Assembly (NCBI GenBank): GCA_022609375.1
Contig: JAGKQE010000040.1
Location: 62,001 to 126,000 of the forward strand
Source: Xenosphaeropsis pyriputrescens
Lineage: Eukaryota > Ascomycota > Leotiomycetes > Phacidiales > Phacidiaceae
Direction: 5' to 3'
Length of the DNA stretch: 64,000 nt
Within the stretch, counting starts at the first letter, position 1; every line of letters starts with the position of its first letter. Shown here one piece after another: positions 1 through 12,254 of this stretch. Made by a program: the position numbers and the translations under genes. The notes beneath the pieces were generated by a model that saw only the letters and a list, made by a program, of their open reading frames with translations, ran no database searches and was not told where the DNA came from.

Positions 1-293
1 GAACAGCATTTTCTCTCTCGAGTCTTTTCCTTTTGTCCCTTTTTGGGGGGATTTCTTCTTCGTCCTTCGCCCCTCTTATGAATATTCCTTGATCCTCCTT
101 GTCCTTTCTTTTCTTTTCTTATAAACACTGAAGCAGAATTGTCGATGGTCGGTGATATCTCGCGCAGGCGCAGCTCGTAAGATGATGATGAGCAACAAAA
201 AGGTAAACGACCGTGAGGGTTCTACTCTGTAAGTAAAGTAGGAGAGGGACGTCCGGGAGGGGTATTTGAAGTTGCAGAAGCAGAAGCAGGACA

Positions 294-330
294 AAGAATA
301 GGAATAGGAATAGGAATAGGAATAGGAACA
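294..330. repeat. GGAATA hexanucleotide microsatellite
   Basis: About six near-perfect tandem copies of GGAATA lie in non-coding DNA. It is one of several six-base repeats in this window. Confidence 0.9.
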
Positions 331-3300
331 GAAATAAAGAAAAGTTGAAAATCCGGCTTGGAGAGGATTTTCAAGTATTCGATTCTCCTCTCGAGTAAGT
401 AGTGTAGGTGTAGGTGTAGTAGTAGATTGTACAAGTATCCAAAGTAATAGAGCAAGTGGTACTGTAATGTGCGATTCATGCTGGCGCGTGTACATCACTA
501 CTGCCTTTACGTCTAGATCGTGCTTGGGTTCTCTGCTAATCTTCTTGGGGCCGCACGAGGGGCTGGCAATGAGTGCATGAACATGAACATGAACATGAGC
601 ATGGAATTGCTACAGTATGACGGCAGATTTGTCTTGGGACGCGGATGAGCGACATGCTTTGTTTTAGTCTTTAGTCTTCGTCTTCGTCTTTGTCTTCGTC
701 TTCGTCTGTCGACGCCGCATTAGGAGTGACAAGTCAAGTCCAAGTCCAAATCCAAATCCAACAGTGTGGCTATCCATACCGGATGGGATATAAGTCATAC
801 GCAGTGGGTATTGAGTAATAGATGACTAGGTGATAGTTACATCACATAATAGTCTAGTCGACTGTTCATGTCTATGTACATACTCTGTGTATATATATAT
901 ATATATACATATTATTATATACATAGATAAAGTGCAATTAACATAGGGCGAGCAAGAGTAATCAACGGGTTGAATAGATTAGAGTGGCAGAGTAATCAAC
1001 ATGTTCTGTTCAATTCACAATCCAAAATCAAAGTCAAAGTCTATTTAGATGAAGATGAAGATGAAGTTAAAGATGAAGATGGGAATGGAAATGAATTTCT
1101 TCACATCCCACAGAATCCCATTGAATCCTTGTTCTTACCATGTCACTGTACCACCGCAGGTGCCCTACCCTGCCCTCCCCTCATCTCACGATCGATTCCA
1201 TTTGCAGTACTTGTACTACTGATACCGGTATTGTATTCAAATCTTGATATAACTGGGGCGTAAGGATAACGACTGACGACCAAGCAGGATTACCGCATCG
1301 TAGTGGGTCCTCTCTATTTTGGAGAAACAAGATTGAGAGTGAGAGTGAGAGAAGCAAGAATCGAAACAATAACAGCAACAGTTGAGTTGATGGGGATTGT
1401 GTGGGTGGAGATTTAAAAGATAAAGAGTGGACTTTGGAGTTTGGAGTTTGAATGGATGATGGATTTGATTTGATTGAATTTAATTCGATTTGACTTGACT
1501 TGACTTGACTTGATCGAATCTTCAAACATGGCTTTATATAATTTCACCGTTGTTGCTTGCCTCCTTGGATGAATCCTATGAGCATCCTTTGAGTTACAGA
1601 ATATCAACAAGTTATATTATATTGTTATAGTTACTACATACATACATACTTGTGAGTACAAAGAAGATGGAAATAGAAAGCGATCATACTCACAATGCTG
1701 TAACAAGATCATCAGATCTACAGATACCCATGTACAACTGTTTAGCATATGGCTCAGCTTCGACTGTACAGTACAGATAAAGAGTAATACACATCACAGA
1801 TCAATATGGAATCTTTCAATTCAATTCAATCTATATCATTGTCTTTGTTCTAATCATTCTATTCTAATCAAAGAGTTCAAGAGTTCAATAGTTTAAGAGC
1901 TCAAGAGTTCAAGAACTACATAGTAAGAAATTGCCTTACTTCACTCGTCACCACAAAAGTCAAACACCCGCAACACAACAGCTACATCCAAAACACCAAT
2001 CCATTCATCTCCATCTCCAAACATCAATTCTCAATTCTCAATTCACCTAGACTAATCTCAATACCTACTTACCATTACCATACAGTACAATCCAAGTATA
2101 TACCTCCAATCCTCTATCCCCATCCCCGTCCCCATCCCCATCCCCATCCCCATCTTCAACCTCAACCTCAACTCGCACAAGTACAGCCGCAATCTCACTC
2201 ACCCTGCACCACCAAACAGGGATCCACGATAGCATGACGAGTCTCTCCTCTCATGATCCTCTCACTCAACCGAAGAGTTGCAGGGTCCATACCCAATTAC
2301 TACAGTGCAGTAAGTAAGTAACCACAATTACATACCTATGCGACGACCGAACCAAACGCAAATCAAAGGCGGATTTAACGCGAGTTGTTAGGTGCGTCTG
2401 TACATAGTAGTGCAAAGAACCTATGCACTATCACTCAGTCCACTGAGATGCCTTGGAGTCCGACATTGATGGGATCGTTCTCGCCGGGCTTGGGATTAGG
2501 CTTGGCTTCGACTTGGACTTGACTTGGGATGGAGGGGTGTAGCTTTGGCACGGACGGCGTTTGTTTGTTTGGCGGGATGGGAGATTGGGGGATGGGAAAG
2601 GGAAATGGGGATTGGGGTTGAGGATGAGGATGAGGATTGAGGGGTGGGAGGATATATGGCGCTTTTGTTATTATGTTGTATAAGAAGGTATGGAGTAATA
2701 GTTGGTGCTGTTGTTCTGCAAGATGAGAGATGAGGGATAAGATGAGATGAGATGAGACTGGTGATGGTGAGGGTGATGGTGGGATGTGAATGGGTAGGTA
2801 TTTTGCTGTCTGAGCCGAGGTTTATGGGGTAATGTTGTAATTGTTTGAGATATGGATTTGTTTGTTTATTTATTTACTTTAATGTTTAAATATTCGGATA
2901 TCAAGATACATCAGAGTAGAATAACAAGCAAGAGATATCAATAAACACCATTTTCATCTCTTCTCCCCATCACTCAACCCACCACCTCACAACATTCGCA
3001 AAAAGTACACCGACCGATTCCCCTCCCAATCCCGAATCCCACCCTCCAGCCTCACAAAACGCCACACGGCCATAGACAAAGAGGCGTCGCAAAGCCGCGC
3101 GTGCGTGATGCGGCACGGCTGGGGCGGACGAGCGTGGTTGGCAACACCGACGACCCAACGTCGTAGCGATGTGACCCCGGGATCCACCGATCTATGTACT
3201 ATGTAAGTAAGTAATATGTACAGATTTTGTAGGGGGGGAGGGTGATGATGCGATGGGAGAGGAAGATGGGAGAGGAAGATGGGAGAGGGATAAGTACAAA

Positions 3301-4283
3301 AATGTGTAGGTTGTAGAATACTACGCCGAGGTGGAGGATGTGTGTAGTGGGGGTTAGTTATAAGTGGGCTTGGATGGAGGGAGGAAGAAAAGGATAGATG
3401 GTGGAGAAAAGAAGATGCTGCGATAACATCATATCATATCATGGGCACACCAGAGGAGTTGACGAGGAGAAGGATCTGTCTCCGTCAGGAGTCTTCTACG
3501 AGCCGATGACTTCGATGGGATTGACATGGACCTCGGTAGCGACTCGGCAGAGAGGTCCGATATGTATTTGGGAGTCCATACCCGTGGCACAAGTGAGGTG
3601 CTCGACTCCCAAGATGTCTCGGTGAGGTGTCAGCGACGTGGATAGGAGTGTCCGTGTGTACTTCCTACATACCTACCCAGCTACGAGAACAACAGGTCAG
3701 GTCAGGCAAGAAGTCAGATACAGCTAATTCCGATTCCGATTCCGATTCCGATTTCGATTTCGATAACGACAGCGACATCATGTCTAATACACAAGCAGCA
3801 GCAGCAGCAGCAGCAGCAGAAGTATATGAGCAATTGCAGTGCAGAAACAAATTTTGATTCCGCGAGAAGATAGCTACCTATACACAACGCACATCGACAA
3901 TGGTATTCATAACGCGAGTCCCGACTAAATCAAAAGCTAAACCAGAAAGTGTGTGTCCAAAAGAGGACAGATAGCCATGAACATGAAGCATGAAGCATGA
4001 TAAGACGGCAACAACAACAATAACCGAATGAAGAAGAAAACAAGAAAAGGATCAGGATATATATATCATACACAAGCATGCAAACATAACCCACCACCCC
4101 ATAGATTCAAGAACAAAAGAAACAAAAGTCATGACGCCATTCCAATGCACCAAATCCCCTCCCCCTACCCCCTTTCCCCCACCAAATCTATGAATTTCCA
4201 CAAGGAGACCAATAATCCCATTTCCACCATCCCACATCTCCCTCCACAACGGCAAAGGAAAGCATGAAGTCCGAAAGAAAGAA

Positions 4284-4297
4284 GAAGAGAAGAGGAA

Positions 4298-4332
<35 letters not shown>

Positions 4333-4350
4333 AGAAGAAGAAGAAGAAGA
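4284..4350. repeat. GAA/GAG purine trinucleotide tract
   Basis: An almost pure GAA run with interspersed GGA units ends three bases before the stop codon of the minus-strand ASG1-like gene. Frames across it give only poly-Arg/Lys or poly-Leu/Phe shadows, so it is a non-coding microsatellite in or near that gene's 3' UTR. Confidence 0.9.
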
Positions 4351-4353
4351 GCT

Positions 4354-7300
4354 CTACAGTCTATAGCCCGGACCACCCGCAAGCATACTATTCCAATCCT
4401 CGTTATTGCCACCAAAGATCTCATCAAAGTTCATCTGTGTGGTCGGCGTGACACCCATGCTGATATCGACCTGCTGCGGTCCCATACCAGTGTTCAAGCT
4501 GGGGGTATCCATGTTGCTCATATTGACATCCGGCTGTCCCTGAGTCAGATACGGAGGGAGAGGCCCGAAGAGTTGACCTTCGAGGTTATCGTAGGGTCCG
4601 GCGTTGCCGTTGGACATGTACATGTTCGGCGGCGACATGAATGCGTTCTGGTTCTTTTGGTCTTGCTGGATATTTTCGAATTCCATCATCGGTTGGTTGG
4701 GATATGCGAATGGGTCGTTGGAGGGGAACATCATTCGAGTCAGGTCGGGTAGATTGCCGTTCACTTCAGTGGTGAAAGGTTGTTGAAGAGGCGCGTATGA
4801 CATGCTACTGTTCGATGCCGATGAGTCTGGTGTATTTGCGTTGGTAATGTTCGGAGATACCAGATGATCGCGGTATGCTCCCGAAAGGTGCTGCTGTGGC
4901 TGAAAGTGGTTGGCCTCGAAGGATCCCGATGATCGATGAGAATGGATGTTGCTGTTGCTGTTGTTGTTTACTATGGGGAAAGTGCTAGCACGCTGACTAG
5001 CACTCAATGGGCTTGGTTGCTGCTGGTTCACATCCGGCGAGCTGCGAATTCCACGGGAGATCATTGGAGCGTTTGAAGGTGCTGAACGCTTCTTCTTTAA
5101 AGTCATGTTAGGTGTGTTTACTTCCGAACGGCCCTGCTTCAGTCTTTCAGGAAGTTTCTCAAAGAGTCCCTGTAGAACGTTAGAATCAAAGTAAGAGCGA
5201 GGGAAATAGTTAAACATACTCCAAGTGAGGTCGTGCAGCGATCAGCTGCCATGCTCCTTTTAGCAAGGCCTGCGAGAGCCTCCCTGCCAGCAAAGGCGTC
5301 CGCTAAGATCTCTTGAGATCCAGGCTTGTCTGGGTTCTCGAGCACAAAGAACACCAATGACAAAATTGCAAAGAAGGTCGTATACATGGTAAACCAATAG
5401 GCGCCGATAAGTAAACCTCGTCGTTTCATCTCAGCCGTAATGTGGACAATATTTCGAGCGACGCTAACACATGCGGCGGCACATGCGTAGGACCTGTCAT
5501 CTACAGTCTTGCCGGCGTAGGATTTTGGTGATACATAATGTAAAAATGGACGATAGAGCATCATCTGAACATGTGCATAACCGAGACGGAGAAGTTGTTG
5601 TACCCTATAGGAAAGTCAATAATGAATATAAGATTGAACAGTAGTATAACTTACCGAACAGTTTCCGGAGGTGCGTCACCACCGGGTCTCAACGCCATCG
5701 GTAATTTATCCAGCCAATCCTGAAGGTCACCCTCAATTTCTTTAATCTTTACATGGCTAATATTGTAAGAAGCCGAACCACTAGCGTTTCCCGTCACACA
5801 CGATTCCAAGCCTTTGATAGGATATATGTACTTGATAACCTTGGCTAAAATGGTCATCAACCTCGTGTGGGCGTTGCTCGCGGCATATAATGAGATTCGG
5901 CCTTCCGGCATAGGTAAAATTCCGGCCGCTGTGATGAATTCATCATCTACCTCGATGGGAAGCTCTTGATCAACGTCCTCCTCGTTAAGCATTTTCGGGA
6001 AACCCAACAGCGCAGCCACGTAAGTGTCCATCTTGCGAATAACCCAGAAGACACGACGTCTAGTTTCCCGTTCGATTGGGTTGAAATGGGTAGATAGATT
6101 TCGATGGAGCCCCATTCGAACAGCTGATCGCAAGGCTACACCAATAAAAGAATAGCATGTACTCAGATTCGCAGAAGATTGCAAAAACATAATCATGAAG
6201 ATAATGGCTTGCAAGGAGACAACGTCTCTACAATCGGTAATATCCATCATTGACCTAGAGGCCCTGAAGTATTTGACCCTATGCAAATGAGTATAGCCCA
6301 ACAAAATATGAACATGAGACTAGACTTACCCTTGATCAATGCCAGTCTTATAATTAAGGTTTTCTGAATCAGTCGGATCACCAGGAGCAAACATACATCC
6401 TAGTGATAGAACGGAATATAACAGAGGAAGGAATCGATGTTCCTCGTCTCCATAAGTCTCAGCCGGAGTATCATAGACTTTGTCGAACATCACGTCGAAC
6501 GTGGGCTGGTGTACGAATCGTATAAGAGCGCAAGCACACTGTAAGGCGTTGTTGCACAAGATCCGAGCCGTTTCTTTGCTTGGAAGATCCAGAGTATTGG
6601 GAAGGCCTGCGTCCATGGGCGATTCGATGGGCGAATCAAATACTGCCGTGCCAGAGACATTTTTCGAGAGTTTCGGGTAGGGTATGCCATTTCCTTCTCC
6701 TAAAAGACCTCCAAACTGCTCCTTCATACGCTTCAGAAATACGGCGCCAGAGGAGCCACCATGGAAATCCCAGTGACCTCGATCGTCCAAATCGAGCTGT
6801 CCCGTAGTTTGGATCATAGATTGAATTTGTGCCTCTTTTCTTACATCCTGTCCGGGCAGATGTTTCGGAGTCAGCTCCGGTGTGGATGTGGAAGCTGGTG
6901 AATGTGCTTGCAATTTAGCCAGGGAATCGAAATTTGGGTCATTCAAGTCAATATTTGGTATGACTGTTCGGAGAAGTGCTTCGGCACGTTGCAGGCGGTT
7001 TTCTAAGGCCTCGATGTAATGTGGCGCGGGGTTCCTCCGTCGATTCGATGGTTGATCGTAGGTGCAATCTTTTCGTCGTTAGCACTGGAACACAAAATGA
7101 TGGTGAGGATATGTGAGGATATTTAAGTCAAATGAAGATGTAATATACCATAGCTGTATACTGTGCAGTGCGTGCATGGTTGCTTCCCATCACACTTGAT
7201 CTTCTTGCGTCGACATTCATCGCAAGCCCTTGTCACACGTCTACGCTTCTGCATGGGCACTGGTGGCCGAGGCTGCTGCGGTTGCTGTTGCTGAGATGAT

Positions 7301-7461
7301 GATGATGAGGCCGCATTGTCTTCAGGGGAGGGATCGTTGGTATCGTGGGACTGCCATTGGGATGATGTATGGGTTGAGTCATCTTCGACGTCGAGGGACT
7401 CTGGTGAAGATTGGCCAGGACTTGTAGAGCTGACCATGGGGATTCCGCTTTGAGGGAACAT
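4354..7461 (-). CDS. Zn(II)2Cys6 transcription factor, ASG1-like
   Basis: A nuclear DNA-binding regulator of about 958 residues in five exons: 7461-7149, 7068-6330, 6278-5655, 5604-5220 and 5169-4354. All four junctions keep frame and follow GT-AG. The zinc cluster is at residues 80-106 with spacing C-x2-C-x6-C-x5-C-x2-C-x6-C, and intron 1 splits the codon just before its last cysteine. Before it lies a Ser/Gln/Pro-rich acidic region; after it come a short coiled linker and then the fungal transcription factor middle domain. Blocks such as FLQSSANLSTCYSFIGVALR and LYRPFLHYVSP resemble yeast Asg1 and the Fusarium FTF family. The C-terminal 200 residues are Asn/Gln/Ser/Pro-rich, as in activation regions. 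CLR-1/ClrA-type cellulase regulators share a similar zinc-cluster style, so the target pathway is unproved. The start is the first ATG in this frame that precedes the zinc cluster. Confidence 0.88.
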
Positions 7462-7487
7462 TCTTGGGAGTGCTGTGTATTTTTTTC

Positions 7488-7530
7488 TTCTCCTTCTTCT
7501 TCTTCTTCTTCTTCTTCTTCTTCTTCTTCT
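7488..7530. repeat. CTT trinucleotide tract upstream of the ASG1-like gene
   Basis: A near-perfect CTT run lies about 30-70 bp upstream of the minus-strand start codon. On the gene's sense strand it reads GAA, so it probably lies in the 5' leader. Confidence 0.88.
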
Positions 7531-8935
7531 GCGGATGGACGTGATCGCAATGGAGTGGAAAGGCCGGTGGGCGGTGGAAGATCTTACTTTGGGAGCATTA
7601 TCTTATGGTATGGTATGGTATAGTAATCAAGACAAGACAAGAAGGGAGCAGGAGTCACAGGTTGTTAAGAGGAGGAGGAGGAGGAGGACGAGGAGGAGGT
7701 GAGTGGAAAATTGAGGTGGCCCGCAGCAGCGTTGGTGGGTGAATAATGACAACAATAATGTATGGAGGAAGAGTACGTAGAGTCGTAAGTATGGACAATA
7801 CTTAGGTATTCCAAGGTATTCTAAGGTAAAGTAAAGTAAAGTAAAGTAGTTACTCTGAGTACCTAGGTAGAGGTAGAGGTAGAGAGTACTCGTTCATACT
7901 CGCAGCAATAGAATGCGGCGCCGGCACTTCTCGGCGCCCAATGCTGAGCTCTGATTCACTGGCGATACTCCATACAGCAGTATTTTACCTTAGCACACCT
8001 CAAGACTTTTCGTATTCATGACGTTAGACACCTTACACGTAGCACTTGCATATGAATGAAGGTCAAATGTATTATGTATATATATATATATATCTATATC
8101 ATCTCTACATCTCTTCTTTTCAAAGCTATATAATGGTAGCGGGAGGTCTTCAATCTCAACTAGGCAACGTGACTTGATATCTCGTCTCGTGGAAGAAAAA
8201 GCAAGAGCGGAGTCTATGTATGATCACCAACTACATGTATGTACATCCTAACTTGCCGTGGCTGTTTGTCTATTCGTACCTGGGAGAGGAGTACTAGAAT
8301 ACATGTAATCTCCTTCTCTATCTTTGTCAACCCGCATCGTGTTCTTTGCTCTTTGTTCTTCTTCTTCTTCTTCTTCCTGTTCCAAGTTAGGTATGATACG
8401 AAGCGTGCAGATGGACTAGTACATACTACCTACTCTCTACCTGACCGGAGTTAATAGTCGACTATTCTCCATGATATCGGAATCCCGATCACAATGTCCT
8501 GTACCACGTACTACGTGAAGTCAGATGGGATGAAATCTCAAATAACATTTTGGCTTCTGGCAATGACAATGCTTTCTATTGGAGCATGTCGACGGAGTAA
8601 AGATGCCAATGTACGCCACATGCATGCTAGATGCTAGGTGCGGAATTGCTGCGTGCTGCAGCTGCAAAAGCCTTTGACAGGCCTCTTCACACATCACTTA
8701 AGGTACCTATGAATACACACTCAATCATGACGCGCCGACCATCACATCTCGCTCTTATGAAGCACCGTCTTGCCGGTGATACTCACTTGCAGTCACTAAG
8801 TACTTACTACTTGTATGTGTGTACATAAGTATACATGTAAGTATACATGTACCTACTCTACTCCCTACCTTATTCCTACATACTACAACTATCATACAGA
8901 AGCGCTATCATATAAATCTGCATGTCTAACTTCTT

Positions 8936-9079
8936 TATACTCTCTTTACTCTTCACTCTTTACTCTCTACTCTCTACTCTCTACTCTCTACTCTTTACTC
9001 TTTACTCTTTACTCTCTACTCTCTACTCCTCTGTACTCCTCTGCTTACTCCTGAATTTTCTGAATTTTCTGAATTTTCT
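8936..9079. repeat. TACTCTC/TTTACTC tandem array plus CTGAATTTT triplication
   Basis: About 95 bp of imperfect 6-7 bp units (TACTCTC, TTTACTC) are followed at 9051-9079 by three perfect copies of a nine-base CTGAATTTT unit. The region is non-coding. Confidence 0.85.
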
Positions 9080-10673
9080 ACCACCATGAGCTTTGACATC
9101 TCTCTCCAACCACTCATCGCTTGATCCCATACTCCATACTCCATACAACACTTCACTCTCCTGCTCCTTACTCCCTACCTCCCTGTGCCAGAAGACAAAA
9201 CTCCAACGCAGACATTCCGTCCAATACCTCGGTAGTTGGGCTTAACCGCGAGAGCGAGCTTCCAAGGGGTCTGGTCGGTGCTTATCGGTGCGGAAAGGCG
9301 CTCATACATATGTACATACTTCCATAGGTACTTACCTTAAGGTAGGCTATGAAGACCGTGTTGAGTTTCCCGAGTTTAACTCCACCTCTTTCTACCTAAT
9401 AAGTACCTAGGGATCTATCTTTGTGCGTACTTTAGCTCTACCAGAAAAGAGCAAAATCTTTTCTTCTTCTTCTCCTTCTTCTTCTCCTTCTTCTTCTTCT
9501 TCTTCTTTAAGAGAATCATCGGTTACTACGGTCGTTTCTATTTTACTTAATTAGCTACTCATTCCCATCAATCAAATGCGTAGGGATTTCAAGTGAAGGA
9601 TGATCAATAATAGCAAGCATCTTGCGCGATTTTTGACATCCACGGCTATCTCCTGTTTCTCGAAAAGTATCATACAGTAGCACAGTGCACAGTAACACAG
9701 TACCGTCCTCTACCTTGCCAGGGTGTTGATTCTAATCTGAGCCTCCTCAACCTCCATCCATGAGCTGTCCATGGGAAAGGCACAGCATCAAGCTCGGTGC
9801 GCTTTCGGAGCAGAAGACATCCCATAGCCGCTGTCAAACTGCCTGGCGCAAATCCCCTTTCTCATTTTCTCATTTTCCCGTTTTCCCATTTCCTCTTGAA
9901 GGATTTCAAAGCATAAAACAGCACTGACAACATGTCGTCCATGCATGGCTTGGAGGCACTGTCAGCAAACAAATCACCCGAATAAGGTCGTGTCCGCGGT
10001 CTCGGATTCAAACTAAGCCTTTCACGCTTCAAGCATAATGGCTAGGAAGACCTTGCCAGGTGTTGTCGTGGGTCCTTCTTCAGGAGTAGTGCGATGTGAC
10101 TTGCTGCCCTCTGGTGATCGGGTTGCAAGGACATTTCCAACGATCGAATCAATGTCGACCTACGCCCTATGGATTCTGTCGCTGGTGACGCGGATGCATC
10201 ACGTGCTTAACGTCTTGACATGCAGCCCTGCCGAAGAACAGAAGAATGAGATTTTATGGCCTTAGTTCCGAGGTACATAAGTATTACTTTACGTAGTACG
10301 TAGTAGAAGGATATTGCGGGACGGGACGGGTCGGGTCGGATAGACATCATCGAAGCGGCCGGATTGGGTGCCTTAGGTGGTCCGCTGTTGCCTGAGAGAT
10401 GAGATCGCGATAAGGTTATTATCGGATTCACAATCCCATCACTTTCCCCGAAGTAGCTCTACATCACAAGCCACCAACATCCACGATAGACTGCCACGAC
10501 GAACGAAATCAACGACCTTCTCAGTGTCTTTCTTTCTTGATACTTACAAGCTCTTTTCCCAACATTCGAGTCAGCGCACTTTGTTTTGTCGAATCGCGAG
10601 CTTGCCCCGCCCCAATATCGTCATCAAAGCTTCCATTGCTTGTCGATGCGAGGCATCTCTTGCACAGTTCAAA

Positions 10674-12254
10674 ATGGCGAATTCATCAGCGTTGCAGGAT
10701 TTCTTCAGATCACAGGCAGCATTGGGGTTGGTGGTAGTGACTGGTGGGATCTATCTGTGATGTTTCACGCCTGGCTGAGCTTACAAACGTGTAGAATTGC
10801 CCAAGTTCGAGTTGCAATCGTATATTTCATTATACAGAGGTTAGAAGGTTGATTCATCGACCACAAAAAGCTGAGATCTGACGCGTGCTTTCAAAGGTTC
10901 CACTCGATTCGAACGTCTCTATACTATTGGTGTCTCCTCCGTACCACTTTCCATCGAAGCTCTCAAACTTGCCGTTCAAGAGGCAAAAGAGGGCAACTCA
11001 GTTCATCGATATATCATCGCTCAACGTGCACTAGCAGATGTATCACCAGATGAAGCAGAAGCATCATTGGATCAGGAGTGGTTAAATGAAACACGCAAAC
11101 GAGTTGAGCGTAAGACCATAAAACTTGAGACTGAATTGAAAGGCTACAAAAACAACCTCATCAAAGAGAGTATTCGTGTATGTCTTGCAGAACATCAACC
11201 ACTCTTGTGCAAACTGCTAACATCACTAGATGGGCAATGAGGATCTAGGCAAACATTATCAAGATATAGGCGATTATGTGAAGGCTCAAGAGTCCTTTGT
11301 ACGAATGCGAGCTGAAGTCGGTGCAAACAAACACATCGTCGATATTGGCAGGCACCTTATCAGCGTCGCCATCGAGCAGAAGAACTGGATGCTTGTCAGC
11401 TCTCAAGTACAAAAGCTACGAAGTATGCAGTTGTCATCGGATGAAGCCTTAGCTCTTCAATCATATTTGTCCATCACCTCGGGCCTGGCCTCCCTGGCAA
11501 GCGGAAATTACTACGAGTCTGCCCGGTGTTTCTTAGGTGCCACTCAGATTGGGGTGCGTAAGGACATCAATGATGTTCTCAGCACGAACGATATCGCCAT
11601 CTATGGAGGACTTTGTGCACTGGCGACCATGGACCGCGCAGAGCTCCAGTCACGTGTACTTGAAAACCCAGACTTCCGTGTATACCTTGAATCTGAACCT
11701 CATCTTCGTCGTGCCGTTGGTTTCTTCGTCAACAGCAGATATTCTGCATGTCTAGCTATTCTCGAAAACTACCGAGCTGACTACGAACTCGATATGTATC
11801 TCCAACCACACGCTGCCGAGCTCTACCGCCTTATAAGAAACAAGAGTATCGTCCAATACTTCATTCCTTTCTCTTGCGTCACACTCGACAGCATGAACGA
11901 AGCATTCGCTTCTCCAGGCAAGACAATTGATTCTGAACTTGTGGACATGATTGAAAGCGGCATGTTAGATGCAAGAATCGATACGCAGAACAGAGTAAGT
12001 TTCTTATCATCCGCGGAAAAATCCCTAAGAGAACGGTTTCCATCTGACAGCTCCAGGTCCTCACTTCTCTCCCTACTCTCCCACGAGCCAATCTCCAAAA
12101 CGAAATCCTCTCCACGGCAAAGGAGTACACTCAAGAAACCCGCCGCCGCATCCAGCGCATGAACATCATGGCCGCCGAACTCGATGTCCGAGGCTCGGCA
12201 AAGAATAATCAGGGCGTGCAAGACATGATGTACAGCAGTTCCACCGTGGTATAA
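10674..12254 (+). CDS. csnA: COP9 signalosome subunit 1 (CSN1, PCI domain)
   Basis: Subunit 1 of the COP9 signalosome, which removes NEDD8 from cullins and so controls SCF ubiquitin ligases; in fungi it affects development and secondary metabolism. I infer five exons (10674-10743, 10795-10839, 10897-11177, 11230-11994, 12051-12254) giving 454 residues, a usual length for fungal CSN1. Conserved CSN1 blocks are visible: an LPKFELQSYISLYRG-like N-terminal segment, TRFERLYTIG, the helical MGNEDLGKHYQDIGDYVKAQ stretch, and a C-terminal PCI/winged-helix region containing GMLDARIDTQN. The first junction uses a weak GTGGGA donor, chosen because it restores the conserved N-terminus. Exon 5 ends in a helical tail and a TAA stop. 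The related proteasome subunit Rpn7 is less likely because the N-terminal block is CSN1-like. Confidence 0.88.

Larger units (their letters stand above)
1..4353. other. Gene-free interval rich in hexanucleotide microsatellites
   Basis: I see no convincing gene in this 4.3 kb. The open frames are short, low in complexity and unlike any family I know. It holds many short tandem tracts: a GGAATA hexamer (about 294-330), CATGAA (575-602), GTCTTC (660-707), a TA run (891-906), GATGAA (1049-1085), CTTGA (1490-1513), CCCCAT (2115-2152), GATTCC (3727-3766), a GCA trinucleotide run (3797-3820) and GAA (4284-4350). The last lies just 3' of the stop codon of the minus-strand regulator gene and is probably in or near its 3' UTR. 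No promoter or RNA gene could be assigned. Confidence 0.6.
7462..10673. other. Gene-free interval between the ASG1-like gene and CSN1
   Basis: I found no protein or RNA gene. The left end should hold the promoter and 5' UTR of the minus-strand regulator and includes a CTT tract (7488-7530, GAA on the transcribed strand). Further right are an AGG tract (7669-7696), a TA run (8076-8092), TTC (8354-8376), a TACTCTC-type array (8936-9030), three copies of a CTGAATTTT unit (9051-9079) and CTT tracts (9461-9506). The last several hundred bases upstream of 10674 presumably hold the CSN1 promoter; I could not pick out a TATA box. Open frames here are short and compositionally simple. Confidence 0.6.

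Noticed and set aside
4264..4752. Arg-rich 162-codon frame on the plus strand
   Set aside because: Generated by the GAA tract and the antisense of the ASG1-like last exon.
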